Made by a program: the position numbers and the translations under genes. Of a DNA stretch of 64,000 bases, positions 43,301 through 53,293 are shown in pieces. Source of the stretch: Mortierella alpina (Eukaryota; Mortierellomycota; Mortierellomycetes; Mortierellales; Mortierellaceae); assembly GCA_029449245.1 (NCBI GenBank), contig JANATF010000010.1:1550001-1614000 (forward strand), written 5' to 3'. Numbering within the stretch: position 1 is the first letter of the stretch; the number at the start of each line of letters is the position of its first letter. The notes below the pieces were generated by a model that saw only the letters and a list, made by a program, of their open reading frames with translations, ran no database searches and was not told the origin of the DNA.

Positions 43301-45775
43301 GAGTCTAGTCCAATTTCGCGAGCAGGTATGCAGCACAAGTTCGTCCATCGCTCGTTACTAGAGTATTTTTACTCCCGGCATGTGTACGAGTCCATGGAGA
43401 AGAGCATGGTATCTGGACTTTCTTACATTTTAGCCGATCATCCTTTAAGTCACAGAAATCTTGTCATGGAAACATCAATCGTCCAATTCCTAGCCGAGCA
43501 CGTCCAGCGCGATTTCGAATTCAAACAAGCGCTCCATCAGCTCATTGACCTCTCCAAATCTGATTCTGAGGCAAGTCAGGCAGCAGCCAACGCGGTGACT
43601 ATTTTGTTCAAGGCTGGTGTACGCCTGAACAGTATTGATATGCGAGGTGCTCGGATTCCAGGGGCGGATCTGTCGGAAGGAGAGCTTGACTCGGTACAGC
43701 TTCAAGGAGCTGACCTGACAAATGTCAATTTTTCCAGGAGCTGGCTCAGGCAAGCGGATTTCAGTCATGCAACAATGTTAGGAGCACAGTTTGGAGAGTG
43801 GCCGTTCCTTGAGGTCGACACGGAGCCAACAGCCTGTGCTTACTCGATGGATTGTAGATCTCTTGTTCTTGGATTTTCTAAAGGCGGCATAATCTTTCAC
43901 GACACCGCGACATGGGAAATCACGCTCACCCTTCCTGGACATCTCAAGGCGATAACGGCCATTGCCTTTTCTCCAACGGGACAGCAGCTTTTCTCATCAA
44001 GTAGGGACAGCACTTGGAAGGTCTGGGACCTGAATACTGGAGATCCTGTGCGGGTTCGTGGCGGTCATGGAGGCATTGTCACAGGCATAGTAGTTTCTCC
44101 GGACGGTCATCAATTGGCTACTAGCGGGGCCGACAAGCTGATCAGACTGTGGGACTCCAATACGTTGAAGCAAGTCAATCTCTTTCAAGGACACGGCGAG
44201 GTAGTCACATGCCTGGCATTCGCGCCTTGTGGATCCATGTTGATTTCGGGCAGTGGCGACAGGAGCGTACGACTCTGGGACACCAGTGACGGCAGTACTA
44301 GACGCATTTTTCCGGGCCACTCACACACTATTTCAACAGTCGCATTTGCACCAGACGGGCGCTACATTGTTTCTGGAAGCTTTGACACCACAGTCCGTGT
44401 TTGGGACGTATCAACTGGCGACCAGGTCTCCATTCTCAGTAACCATACCGACCGCGTTTCAATCGTCGCCGTGTCGCCCGACGCCAGCCACATTGTCTCT
44501 GCCAGCTGGGACAAGACCGTGCGAGTATGGGATGCATCGACGTACGACCAAGTCTCCGTTCTCAGAGGCGCCACGAAAACCATCACCAGTCTCGCTATTT
44601 CCCCTCAAGGTCTTCAACAAATCGCCGCATGCAGCAACGACAAAACCATTCGTTTATGGGACGCATCTCCTAGTCACTCGGGTGCCTTCGCAAGCGGAAC
44701 TTTCTTGGAAGGAGCTAGCTCGAATGGACATCTGGGAGGAATATCCACAATAGCCATCTCGCATGACGGACAACAGCTCGCTACAGCTGGATATGATGCG
44801 ACGGTCCGTACATGCGATGCCTCTACTGGAAAATCAATCGGAGTTCCTCTCCAAGTTCATACCAAAGTAGTGGCTGCTATCGCTTTTTCTCCGAATGGTC
44901 GATATTTGGCTTCATCTAGTTGGGATCACACTCTCCGACTTTGGAACAACTGGGGCACTAATTGGAGCGAGCAAAGTGAGATTACCCACGGCCACCAAGC
45001 GATTATTACCTGCCTGGTTTTTCTTCCTTCTGGACAACTCGTCTCGGGCAGTGCCGATCGGACGATTCGCCTTTGGGATGTCGACTCTGGTTTGAAGATT
45101 CGCACGTTCCATGGCCATACTCGATGTGTCCGGAGCGTGGCATGCTCCATTGATGGATCAGTGATAGTTTCCGGCAGTGAGGACTGCACTGTGCGTATTT
45201 GGAGCACCACGCAAGAGTTAAAAGCAGTCTTCAAGGGTCATGTTGCTGCAGTGACATGTGTGACATTTTCGCCGACCGGTCATCAGATCGCCTCCGCCAG
45301 CGAGGACAGGACCATCCGCCTTTGGGATCTCATCAAGACTGCATCGGATCCTATCATGCTTCAGAGCCATCGAGGAGGAGTTCAATGCATTGCATACTCG
45401 CCGTGCGGAGAATTCCTTGCATCCGGAAGCGACGACAACACATCCATCATCTGGAGTGCGTCTTCTGGTAGCCGGCTTGCGATTATTGGAGAGGTTTTTG
45501 GTAGTATCTCCAGTATTGTATGGATGAGAGAGAAGGCAGAACCGAAGCACGGCGAGAAGGAGCCGCGGGTTATCATTGGCTGTAATGACGGTTCCATTCG
45601 TGCTTGGAGGTTGTTGGTGGAGGAGGAAGCTCAAGTGCAATTAGAGTGGGGTACGGGGTTTGGCCATCTCGTAGCTACAAAGGCGCGTATCGGTGGCGTG
45701 AAAGGATTGGGCAGTGTTGTTCGTGGGCTGTTGATACAGCGCGGCGCTATTGAAGAGCAAGCTATCAATACATAA
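40391..45775 (+). CDS. NLR3: STAND receptor, Arm-like / NACHT / pentapeptide / 14 divergent WD40
   Basis: This intronless gene encodes 1794 residues and is colinear with NLR1 from MSNST onward. The basic patch RRSKIRNFFRR (61-71), SNIF (127-130) and KIDLPEPGRRIDTT (140-153) are at matching positions. Walker A GDSGAGKST is at 664-672 and Walker B LVLICDGFDE at 730-739. The pentapeptide block (IPGADLSEG, LQGADLTNV, LRQADFSHA) is followed by 14 WD40 repeats. Unlike NLR1, the WD40 units differ strongly from one another and vary in length (for example an insert near 44670-44730). This array is therefore not undergoing recent homogenisation. One tract (about 41766-42085) is almost identical to NLR1. 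The predicted role is a STAND sensor or signal transducer. Confidence 0.92.
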   Translation: MSNSTKRSLPGIGGSTKKALAPSLAIHGRSIINGAAAVSSQQSNSSSDGDNKFISSQGGTRRSKIRNFFRRNQPKEKAIAGTPEPNTHDTPTATTEAGNATYGLHDITVAPVATETESTANSAEFCSNIFLRNVTRPSNKIDLPEPGRRIDTTPQLVSCISVLNSALFQHSELSLESGSVQSMDATSKDIPTDGAQSDWVKHIRENPDEQTQIRWLLTRMIEEFSKDVVKDSSAIAEVVLLGPVLDGEQHHNLLSYFINKCDQCVIMDVDLLHGLVLLIQCAAEGYLFKSDLVKIMSIVRKHLQDTHMQSSEHPYHLILALSRILDVMAQHGVKDVDRVEQHELLAAVLRSLQESPDPFLVYQALYASQALQYIPDDETAHQAMMRHSGVVAEGLVNISGVVNLDLNEFLGSLGEIQKTVVETIGIAKSGIEGARSLIESGQDVLASIRQGISSGRKRAWYPAIIGASTLVRDGRLADFKVVVLEAACRNSHEFQWGICQLLGEIAVDPIWESTTRQQAVDFLVELYSNDPYWGRDASVKSWMLTILHVVSERADEGPEVSPAFRKQYIDNADAVLFDKPYPLLSRFAPPQVWPLLHQVQEIPYVERDLQLLRIKRLQEYNQNVYIPPLAKANLQASDKEAKPLMDLTKEFLDSHQQVFLILGDSGAGKSTFNRQLESELWKKYTVGGSIPLFINLPAIKEPDENMIEKQLRNHNFSEAKVKELKEHRELVLICDGFDEAQLRINLHMTNRLNQEGQPHTKLIISCRSTHLGQDYRTRFQPQTDRYSGNAASLYTEAVIVPFSSGQIKDYVDQFVRDPEVHILMGGGRVWSTEDYIGKLQSVPNLMELVRNPFLLSLSLRALPHVVKSAEDFANVKVTRLTLYHSFIDQWLDTNRRRLENMTLSREAEVARIELLEDGFTMNAIAFSKDLAAAIFREQGGNPIVRYSPRGDRETWKRRFFGPEPDTVLLRESSPISRAGMQHKFVHRSLLEYFYSRHVYESMEKSMVSGLSYILADHPLSHRNLVMETSIVQFLAEHVQRDFEFKQALHQLIDLSKSDSEASQAAANAVTILFKAGVRLNSIDMRGARIPGADLSEGELDSVQLQGADLTNVNFSRSWLRQADFSHATMLGAQFGEWPFLEVDTEPTACAYSMDCRSLVLGFSKGGIIFHDTATWEITLTLPGHLKAITAIAFSPTGQQLFSSSRDSTWKVWDLNTGDPVRVRGGHGGIVTGIVVSPDGHQLATSGADKLIRLWDSNTLKQVNLFQGHGEVVTCLAFAPCGSMLISGSGDRSVRLWDTSDGSTRRIFPGHSHTISTVAFAPDGRYIVSGSFDTTVRVWDVSTGDQVSILSNHTDRVSIVAVSPDASHIVSASWDKTVRVWDASTYDQVSVLRGATKTITSLAISPQGLQQIAACSNDKTIRLWDASPSHSGAFASGTFLEGASSNGHLGGISTIAISHDGQQLATAGYDATVRTCDASTGKSIGVPLQVHTKVVAAIAFSPNGRYLASSSWDHTLRLWNNWGTNWSEQSEITHGHQAIITCLVFLPSGQLVSGSADRTIRLWDVDSGLKIRTFHGHTRCVRSVACSIDGSVIVSGSEDCTVRIWSTTQELKAVFKGHVAAVTCVTFSPTGHQIASASEDRTIRLWDLIKTASDPIMLQSHRGGVQCIAYSPCGEFLASGSDDNTSIIWSASSGSRLAIIGEVFGSISSIVWMREKAEPKHGEKEPRVIIGCNDGSIRAWRLLVEEEAQVQLEWGTGFGHLVATKARIGGVKGLGSVVRGLLIQRGAIEEQAINT

Positions 45776-45851
45776 ATCAGCCTAATCGATTAGTGAGGAG
45801 TTACATTATAGTGAGTTAAGGAGTGTTATTATCTAAATATGTTAGATAGCT

Positions 45852-48033
45852 CTAAACGGCGGTGGCGGGCTGAACAGCCAACTGAACCTTGGGTTGAGCT
45901 GCATACTTCTTGGAGGGTCTTTGAGGTGTCAAAGGAACTTCTCCCTTCGTCTCAATGCGGGGTAGGAACAGCGCTTGGGGTCGGTACGACTGGATGTACT
46001 CTTGACTCTTTTCCTTAAAGTACTTTGGATAGGTCTTGAGGAGCAAATACCTTCCTGCAGAATCCAGCCACGTCTGCGCAATGGGAATAATAAGGCGCGG
46101 CATTATTGAATGAGTCGACGTGTTTTTTCAACAGACAATGTCAGGAACAGCAGAACCTTGACCAAGAACGTTTCAACTTTTACCTTTGCGGCTAGAACGG
46201 AGGTCATTTGTTGAGTAGGAGTCAGCTCTCTCTTCGCCGTCGGATACCTCTCTGCGTAAAACTCCTCAAATGCTTTGGTGATGTTCTTGTGGTTAGAAGT
46301 GGGCATCTCATACAGGGAATTAGCCAAGACAACCGCATCAAGTATAGCGTTCAATGCTAAATATCAGATAAAAGGGTGGGCAACGGTCAGCAATACGCCT
46401 CCATAATACCATGGCCTTAGTGCTGTGGCAATGGAATTGGATTTTGTGGATGCTTACCAAAGTTTGGAAGCAACTGTTAACAGACAGAGAGAAATACAAG
46501 AAGGCGTTAGGTACACCATGCAATGTCAAGAAGCGAGGATTTCATAAACGTCATAAGTGTGTCAATTTACCCTGTGGGCAGCTATTGTACGAGGCAGAAT
46601 AAAAAGTGTAGCCAGTGTTAATATGAATGCGGGTAAGATGATCATAATGCGAAACATACGAAGCGCTGCCATGTTGCTCACCATCTCCAATGAGGACCGT
46701 GCGGCCATGTGTCCATGTCTCGTACACATTTTCTTCCAGCACTACTTTGGAGATGTTCTCCTTGGGCGTCGCGTCAATCAGGCTTCCCAAGTCACCCATG
46801 ATGGCCAACTTGTTCTTCTTCCATTCCTCTGGAAGGGTTTGGGCATCGAAGGTGTTGTACTCGGCATTGGTCCATCCTTGGGAGTACTTTGTGTCCATGG
46901 TGCTTGATTGATAATCAATTCTCCAGCAGATGCGATTATTAGGGATGGTGAAATATCTCCACTATGATTGGGCAAAGGCAGACGCGTCACTCTCTTGGTC
47001 AGTGTTCCTGAATCGCTCTACCAAATCAAAGGGGGGGGGGGGGGGGGAGCAATGAAAAAAACCAAGTAGTCGACTTACAGTGACTCCGCGCTCCTCGCCA
47101 ATGATGGTGTCACAATGCGACACGCTATCATCCAGCCCCTCGTAGTTGCTGGGGCTTAACGGACCCGTGGTTCCCATGACACTCATGTACTCCACCTTCG
47201 GAACCTCTTGCTCGACTTTAGCCTGAATGCCTTGCATCTCCAACTGTTTATAAAGCAGTTTGCGGACGGTACTCTGGGCTCCATCAGCACCCACAAGGAT
47301 GTCACCAGTGTATGTACTTCCATCTTCACAAGTGATCGTAACGCTCTCCTCGTTCTGAGACAGCGAGATGATGTTCTTGCTCATGTGGATCTTTTCCTCG
47401 GGCACGCGTGAGAGCAACAGGGCTTGGAAATCTGGGCGAGAGGTGACCAATGAATCATATCCCGTTCTGTGAAGGCGAGTGAAACGATTGAGAGCATCGA
47501 ATGTGGCCCATAAAATTAAAAGAGCATGGGGGTGAGCATTCGATATTCTTACGCGGGCAAGGGCAAGTACTGTTGGTCTCCAAAAGTTGGGACATGCAAA
47601 TCGGGAAATATGGCGTTTGTCGCATCTGTTGTAGCAACGTGGTGTAACATATACCATGTCGCACACACACACACACACACACGGACACTGGCCATGCATG
47701 GTGTCTCCACAAGTTCCGTCAAAGGACTTACAATCTTTTGTTGTTTCTGAGTCGGATCTCGCGTATGACCTCCATGTCCTCCTTGAAGATGGTGGTACCA
47801 TCTAGGATGTTCGAAATGCCTTTGAGTTCCTCAAGCAGACCTAATTGCTCCATAAGGGGCATGACATTGAAGCTCAAAGCTGTTGCAGATCCTTGAGTTG
47901 CAACCTTCTCATGGCGCTCGAAAATCGTGTATTCTATCCCGGCCTTTTCAAGGAGAATGGCCACGATCAAGCCTCCGATACCGGCGCCAGCAATTAAAAC
48001 CGTTGGGCTGGTAACGGGAGTTGAGTCGGGCAT
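45852..48033 (-). CDS. FAD monooxygenase A (class A, salicylate-hydroxylase-like)
   Basis: Seven exons by frame and paralogue alignment (48033-47732, 47466-47079, 46961-46682, 46581-46571, 46473-46458, 46356-46184, 46073-45852) give 463 residues. The dinucleotide fold GAGIGG, then GIEYTIFER, lies at the N-terminus. The DG motif is in DILVGADGAQSTVR, and the GD motif is assembled as VLIGDAAHR across a micro-exon. Exon 2 is 388 bases, as in copies B and C. Exons 4 and 5 are micro-exons of 11 and 16 bases. The FAD-contacting GRG seen in LPNFGRG of copy B is absent: the model reads LLPNF-ALNAIL. Introns hold an AC repeat (47662-47682) and a 17-base G run (47031-47047). It may be impaired. Confidence 0.75.
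47662..47682. repeat. (AC)n microsatellite in intron 1 of FAD monooxygenase A
   Basis: About ten CA units lie inside the 265-base first intron. This is the longest intron of the three paralogues. Confidence 0.9.
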
Positions 48034-49249
48034 GATTCGGCGGTGGTAAAGGAAGGGCAGAAAAAAAAAAGAGTACGGTACGAGGTTTGCTCGTTGAGAG
48101 CAAGTGAAGGGATGAGTGAAGAAATGGTGAATTCGAGAAATGAGACGTGAGAAGTCGAAGAGGAGGTGGAGGATCGTGATTCAAAAGTTGATGAATGGCA
48201 GATGAAGAATCAATATGAATGAGCAAATGAATCAATGGGTGGTTGCGAGTGTTCTTGCAGAAACATCACAATAACAAAGGGCAACAGCAAAGAACAGTCG
48301 ATCGGCAGCCATCATCGCATCTCCTGCCGTTTGGATCGTCGGATAGTCAATGCCAGAATTCATGCAGATGTCATCGAGGCAGTGGAAGCATGCGGCGGCC
48401 ATATAGGATTGCACTGCACGCTAGAGTAAATAGAGCCTGAGAGAGCCGATGGCGAGATTAGGGTTGCAGTGAAAAACCGGTTGCGCCTGACCACCTTCTT
48501 CCGGCCATTGCGTCCTCAGGCCTGCTGATCGTTGGGCACGCCTGATTGCGCTCCAGAGCAGGGATCGAAAGTTAAGCCTGAGGCGCAAGACGGAATGTGA
48601 GCTTTCGGCACTTGTTACACAGGGCCTCGCATAGAGCCAAGGGAACAAGGATTGGCGCAGGCTAAACATGGGTGGGAAGCAAACAAAAGTACAAAACATG
48701 GATAGGGAATTCTCAGGAACAGCATTGTGGCAGCCTGTGGTGCGTTATGCAGCCTTTTCCGGCACGGCAGGTGGGTTATCGAGGCTTCCGGAGGAGAATG
48801 TGGATCCATCCTCCATGTTGACCCTCATTCAGAAGCTCCGATCGGAAATCTTGCCCGCGCAAGGCAAAAACATGGTGTGAGCACTCATGGCGCGCAGTAT
48901 GAATGCCGTCAGCGAGCAACGACAGCGTGGCTTCGGAGGTCGTGCAACCGTTAGTAGTCCGTTGCTTGTTGATGCTCTTGCCCATAGTTCGTTTAGCACG
49001 ACGTTTGACCAATGCTTTGCCGTTGTCTGTGCAACATTGAACATATTACAGGTCCGATTTCCCGGCGTGGGTAGATGTGGACCGTTGCAAGTGCCTGGCC
49101 CAATATGCCTCACCCCGCATGTTTGATTTCGCCCTCTCATCTTGAGCAGTTGATCATCTTGCCATTCTCAATCGTTTGCAATCTCACACTCCATCCGCCT
49201 TCCAAAATACCTTTCTAGAATATACTATTAATCCCTTTCATCCGACACT
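48034..49249. promoter_or_regulatory. Divergent intergenic region of FAD monooxygenases A and B
   Basis: A and B start away from each other across 1216 bases. No gene was recognised between them. The A side has a 10-base A/T run near 48060 just upstream of the ATG. Confidence 0.45.
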
Positions 49250-51005
49250 ATGGCCGATAAACCCACGGTGATGATTGTTGGAGCTGGACTCGGCGGTCTG
49301 ACGATGGCCATCCTTCTCGAAAGAGCAGGCATTGAATACCGCATCTTTGAGCGCAGCCAAACGGTTCGAGCACTAGGATCCGCCACAGGTCTGGGCTTTA
49401 ACATCATGCCACTCATGGAGCAATTGGGCCTTCTTGAGGATCTGAAGAAGATCTCAAAGGTTATTGAGCATACAACGATTTTCAAGGAGAATATGGACGT
49501 GATAAAGGAGGTCAAGCTGAAAGACAACAAATCTTTGTAAGTACCTTCGTTCTAGACATTTCAGCGTTCGTCAGTCGCATCTGACAAAGATCTAGCCCGA
49601 TGGTTTGATTCGGAACGATTTAACACTTTCGTCTCATCCGCTACTGTAGGACCGGCTACGATACCTTGATCATGTCGCGCATCGACCTCCACGCCCTTTT
49701 GCTTTCCCGCATCCCAAAAGAAAAGATCAGCATGGGCAAGAAAGTTCTTTCCATACTGCAGAACGAGAATGGGGTCATGTTGAGGACTTCAGATGGCATG
49801 AGCCACGATGCCGACATCCTCATCGGCGCAGACGGCACATATAGTGCCGTCCGCCAAAGTCTGTTCCAACAGCTGGCAAAAGACGGCAAGCTGCCTCGGT
49901 CAGACAGCGAGCAACTCAAAGTGTGCCACACAAGCTTTCTCGGCACGACGCGTCCTCTGGATGCGGAAAAATTTCCCAAGCTTAGCGATGCCTTTTCACA
50001 TTGCGACATGATCATTGGAACCGGTCGCTCCGAAACTGTAAGTTTAATCACCGAAGAAGACTATTCTAGCGGAACCACCCTTTCGAATTTGATTTCTGAG
50101 AGTTGACCTGTAAACCATCTAAAACATAGTGGCGATACTTCACGGTTCCCGACAACCGCGTCTGCTGGAGAATTGATGTGCAACTCGAGTCGACCGTGTT
50201 TAACGAGAACGACTCTTTCCGCAACTCAGAGTATGGACCAGAGTCTTGCGAGCAGTTTCCGGCCGAGTGGAGAGATTTTAAATTGCCCTTGGGCGGTACC
50301 ATGGGCGACTTGATTGATGCCACGCCCAAAGAGTCGACAAGCAAGGTCATGCTGGAGGAGAAAGTCTTTACAACCTGGCATCACGCCAGGACAGTTCTCA
50401 TCGGAGACGCTTGCCACAAGATGCTGCCAAACTTTGGTCGAGGTATACTTTCTCTACTTGCGGATTAAGAACGACCTTGATTGCCCTCCACTTTAGACTG
50501 ATGATTTTTTTCTGTTCTCGTTGTTCAAAGGAGCGCTCAATGCCATGTTGGACGCGGTTATTCTCGCCAACTCCATATTCGAGATGCCCTCTTCAAGTTT
50601 CAAACACATCGGATCAGCTTTTAACGAGTATTACCATGAACGTTTCCCAACCATGACGAGTGAGCTCGCTTCTAGCCAGCAGATGGGCAAGGTCATGGCA
50701 GGACAGGTAGGTCTATCGAGGGAAGAACATTTTGTAACCGATATTGAGGTCTTGACTGAATGCTCACTGTTTATTGTGTGTGTATTGAATACGGACGTCT
50801 ACAATAGAGCCGCTTCGACGCCATAACGCGACATATTCTTCTCAACTACGTGCCCAAGTGGTTCAAGGAGAAAAATCTCGAATATACTGCAAGCTATCGT
50901 CCTCAAGCCACGTTTCTGCCAATGGTTGAGAACCGAGGAACTCTTCCTGTGAAAGCTCAAAAAAAGTCCAAGAAATACGCCAAAATGACATCTACGAGCG
51001 AGTAA
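49250..51005 (+). CDS. FAD monooxygenase B (class A, salicylate-hydroxylase-like)
   Basis: Five exons (49250-49536, 49650-50037, 50130-50442, 50531-50706, 50808-51005) give 453 residues. All three family signatures are intact: GAGLGG at residues 11-16 with ERAGIEYRIFER; the DG motif DILIGADGTYSAVR at about 151-164; and the GD motif VLIGDACHKMLPNFGRGALNAMLDA with Asp318. Such enzymes use NAD(P)H, FAD and O2 to hydroxylate or epoxidise aromatic or isoprenoid substrates. The substrate is not determinable here. B lacks the micro-exon seen in A and C: its third exon runs straight through ACHKMLPNFGR. This is the clearest functional copy of the trio. It is convergent with C. Confidence 0.88.
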
Positions 51006-51430
51006 AGAGTATGCCGTTTTCCTTTTCAGTGACGTTATTCAACGAGCTTGTCCATGCCCTTGCTCTCCGAATCTTTCCAACCCCCGTCGCTGCTAAGCTA
51101 ATCCTTGCAAAGGTCACCTCGATTCACGACCATCTCAACGCCGAGCGAGATACTTTTGCAGTAGGCACCCACTAGAAAAAGCAGGGTGTGAAAGTTAGGT
51201 TTTGAGATCCAAGGGCTTGGTCGCACTTCTCCGCAGGAACTTTCCTGATCAACAACTTGGTTACATTTTTTTTGTGTTTTTTATATGCTTCTCATCTAAT
51301 AATATAAAAGCTGCCTAAGCAGTGCAGGATGCTGTGTCGTCCCGATTTTGTGTTGAATATCGCAACGATGTGTTGTACCACGAAAACCGCCTTTCGAACG
51401 GCTGCTCCTTTTCCATTTGCAAGAGAATAT
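51006..51430. other. Convergent intergenic, FAD monooxygenases B and C
   Basis: This is the shared 3' region of B (plus) and C (minus). It has T-rich and AATATAAAA stretches at about 51265-51310 that could carry 3'-end signals. Nothing else was recognised. Confidence 0.4.
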
Positions 51431-53293
51431 CTACAGCGCAGTTGCTTGTTGTTGCCTTTCATACTTTGCAGATGGCTTTTGTGGCAAGACAGGCTCACTA
51501 CCGCGCGAGGGAATCTGAGGCAGAAAAGCCAATTGCGGTCGATAGCCGAGAGACTTGCCATAGATCTTGCTTTGCACAAAGTCTGGCAAAAGATTGAAAA
51601 TCACCGTTCGTGCCAACCTATCCAACCACGTCTAAAAGTACAGAGTGCCAAAATAAATAAAATGAATGGATGTGTGAGCCAACGCTATATGACCAGTTTG
51701 TTTAAATGTTGTTTGAGGATTTACCTGTCCGGCCAAAAGTCTAGCCATGTGCTGGCTACTGACAAGATCGGCAACAGCGTGATGGTATCTCTCCTCGTAA
51801 TATTCTCCAAGAGCAGAGGTGATAGACTCGAGCTTGGCGTCGGGCATCTCATAGAGAGAATTGGCAAGCACTATGGCGTCCAACATTGCGTTCACCGCGC
51901 CTCTTCCCGAGTTTGGCAGCATCTAAGCGGTTGGATAATGTCAATGAGAAAGGGCACTCCAAATCTACAATTTCGACGCTTTCAAAGAGAGAAAAACTGG
52001 TTCGAAAGTAATACCTTGTGCGCCGCTGCAGCAACCAGTATTGAAAGGAAAACAACGTTAGCAAACTGAAAAGCATCCTAGTTATGCAGCTCGTTCTTAA
52101 GCAAATGACCTATGGCATACCGTCTCCAATTAGAACAACCCGCCCGTGATGCCAAGTCTTGTACAACTTCTCCTCCAACGCGACCTTTGACACTGCATTA
52201 TCAGGCGTACTGTTGATCAGATCGCCGATGGTGCCTCCGAGCGGGACCTTAAATGAGCGCCAATTCTCAGAGACCGTGTCGCTTAACTCAGTTCCCCAGT
52301 CCACTGTGCTGATTGACTTCCCGGAGTAATCGAATGAGTTATGTTGGACCTGCATATCTACTCTCCAGCACATGCGGTCGCCTGGGATCGAAAAGTACCT
52401 CCACTGTTTCAAGGTAAACGTGCGGAAAAACATGTACGTGTTAGCAAAACGACATCAATATCAAAAGCACCATGAGACCGACAAAGGGAAAGAGTGCTGC
52501 ACATCGTTACCGTGTGGGGTTTGTTGTCACCAATGACAGCATCACATTGACTCTCAACATCGTCAATTTTCTTGTACATCTTGGGATCAAGGGCGGTCGT
52601 TGTGCCGAGAATACTCATATGGCACACTTTGAGTTGCTCCATATCCTCGGCAGGTAACGAACCGTCTTTGGACAGCTGCCTGTACAAACTTTGGCGGACA
52701 GCACTGTAAGCGCCATCGGATCCTATCACAATATCGCCATGGTAGATGGAATTATCACCACACTGAATGGTAACACGATCCGCATCCTGCTCGAGCGAGA
52801 CAACTTTCTTTCCCATGAGTATCCTCTCAGACGGAACATGGGAGAGCAAAAAGGCATGGAGATCAGGTCGCGACATGATCAGAGTGTTATAGCCGCAGCT
52901 ATTGTGAATAAAAAAAAGAAGAGGGATCGAGGGATCGAGGGATCGAGGGATCAGCGGTTTAGGATCGGATCCCCGAAGCACCGGGCAATCGTTCAGAAAG
53001 CCCTACATTTTTTCGAATTTCTCGAGAGGCGTCGCAGAGATCTCGGTCATGTCCGACTCCCGAAAGACCCTGCTGACCATGACGACCTTGGAGATGGCCT
53101 TGAGTCCTTCCAGCAGACCCAATTGCTCAAACAGAGCTAGGACGTTGGGGGCCAGGGCTGTGGCACTGCCGAGGGCACGGACTGTTTCACCGCGCTCCAG
53201 AATTTTGTAGTCGATTTTTGCACGTTCCAGAAGGATGGCCATGGTCAGACCGCCGAGGCCAGCCCCGACGATGAGCACTTGAGGACTTGACAT
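51431..53293 (-). CDS. FAD monooxygenase C (class A, salicylate-hydroxylase-like)
   Basis: Six exons (53293-53007, 52898-52511, 52403-52121, 52025-52015, 51922-51725, 51631-51431) encode 455 residues. Exon 1 is 287 bases and exon 2 is 388 bases, identical to copy B. Signatures are GAGLGG then KIDYKILERGE, the DG motif GDIVIGSDGAYSAVR, and the GD motif VLIGDAAHKMLPNSGRGAVNAMLDA. The residues AAHK come from an 11-base micro-exon (52025-52015), flanked by canonical AG and GT sites. Without it the frame and the GD motif would be lost. In the DG motif Ala is replaced by Ser (GSDG). The C-terminal tail is shorter and Gln-rich. Function is as for copy B, with unknown substrate. Confidence 0.85.
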
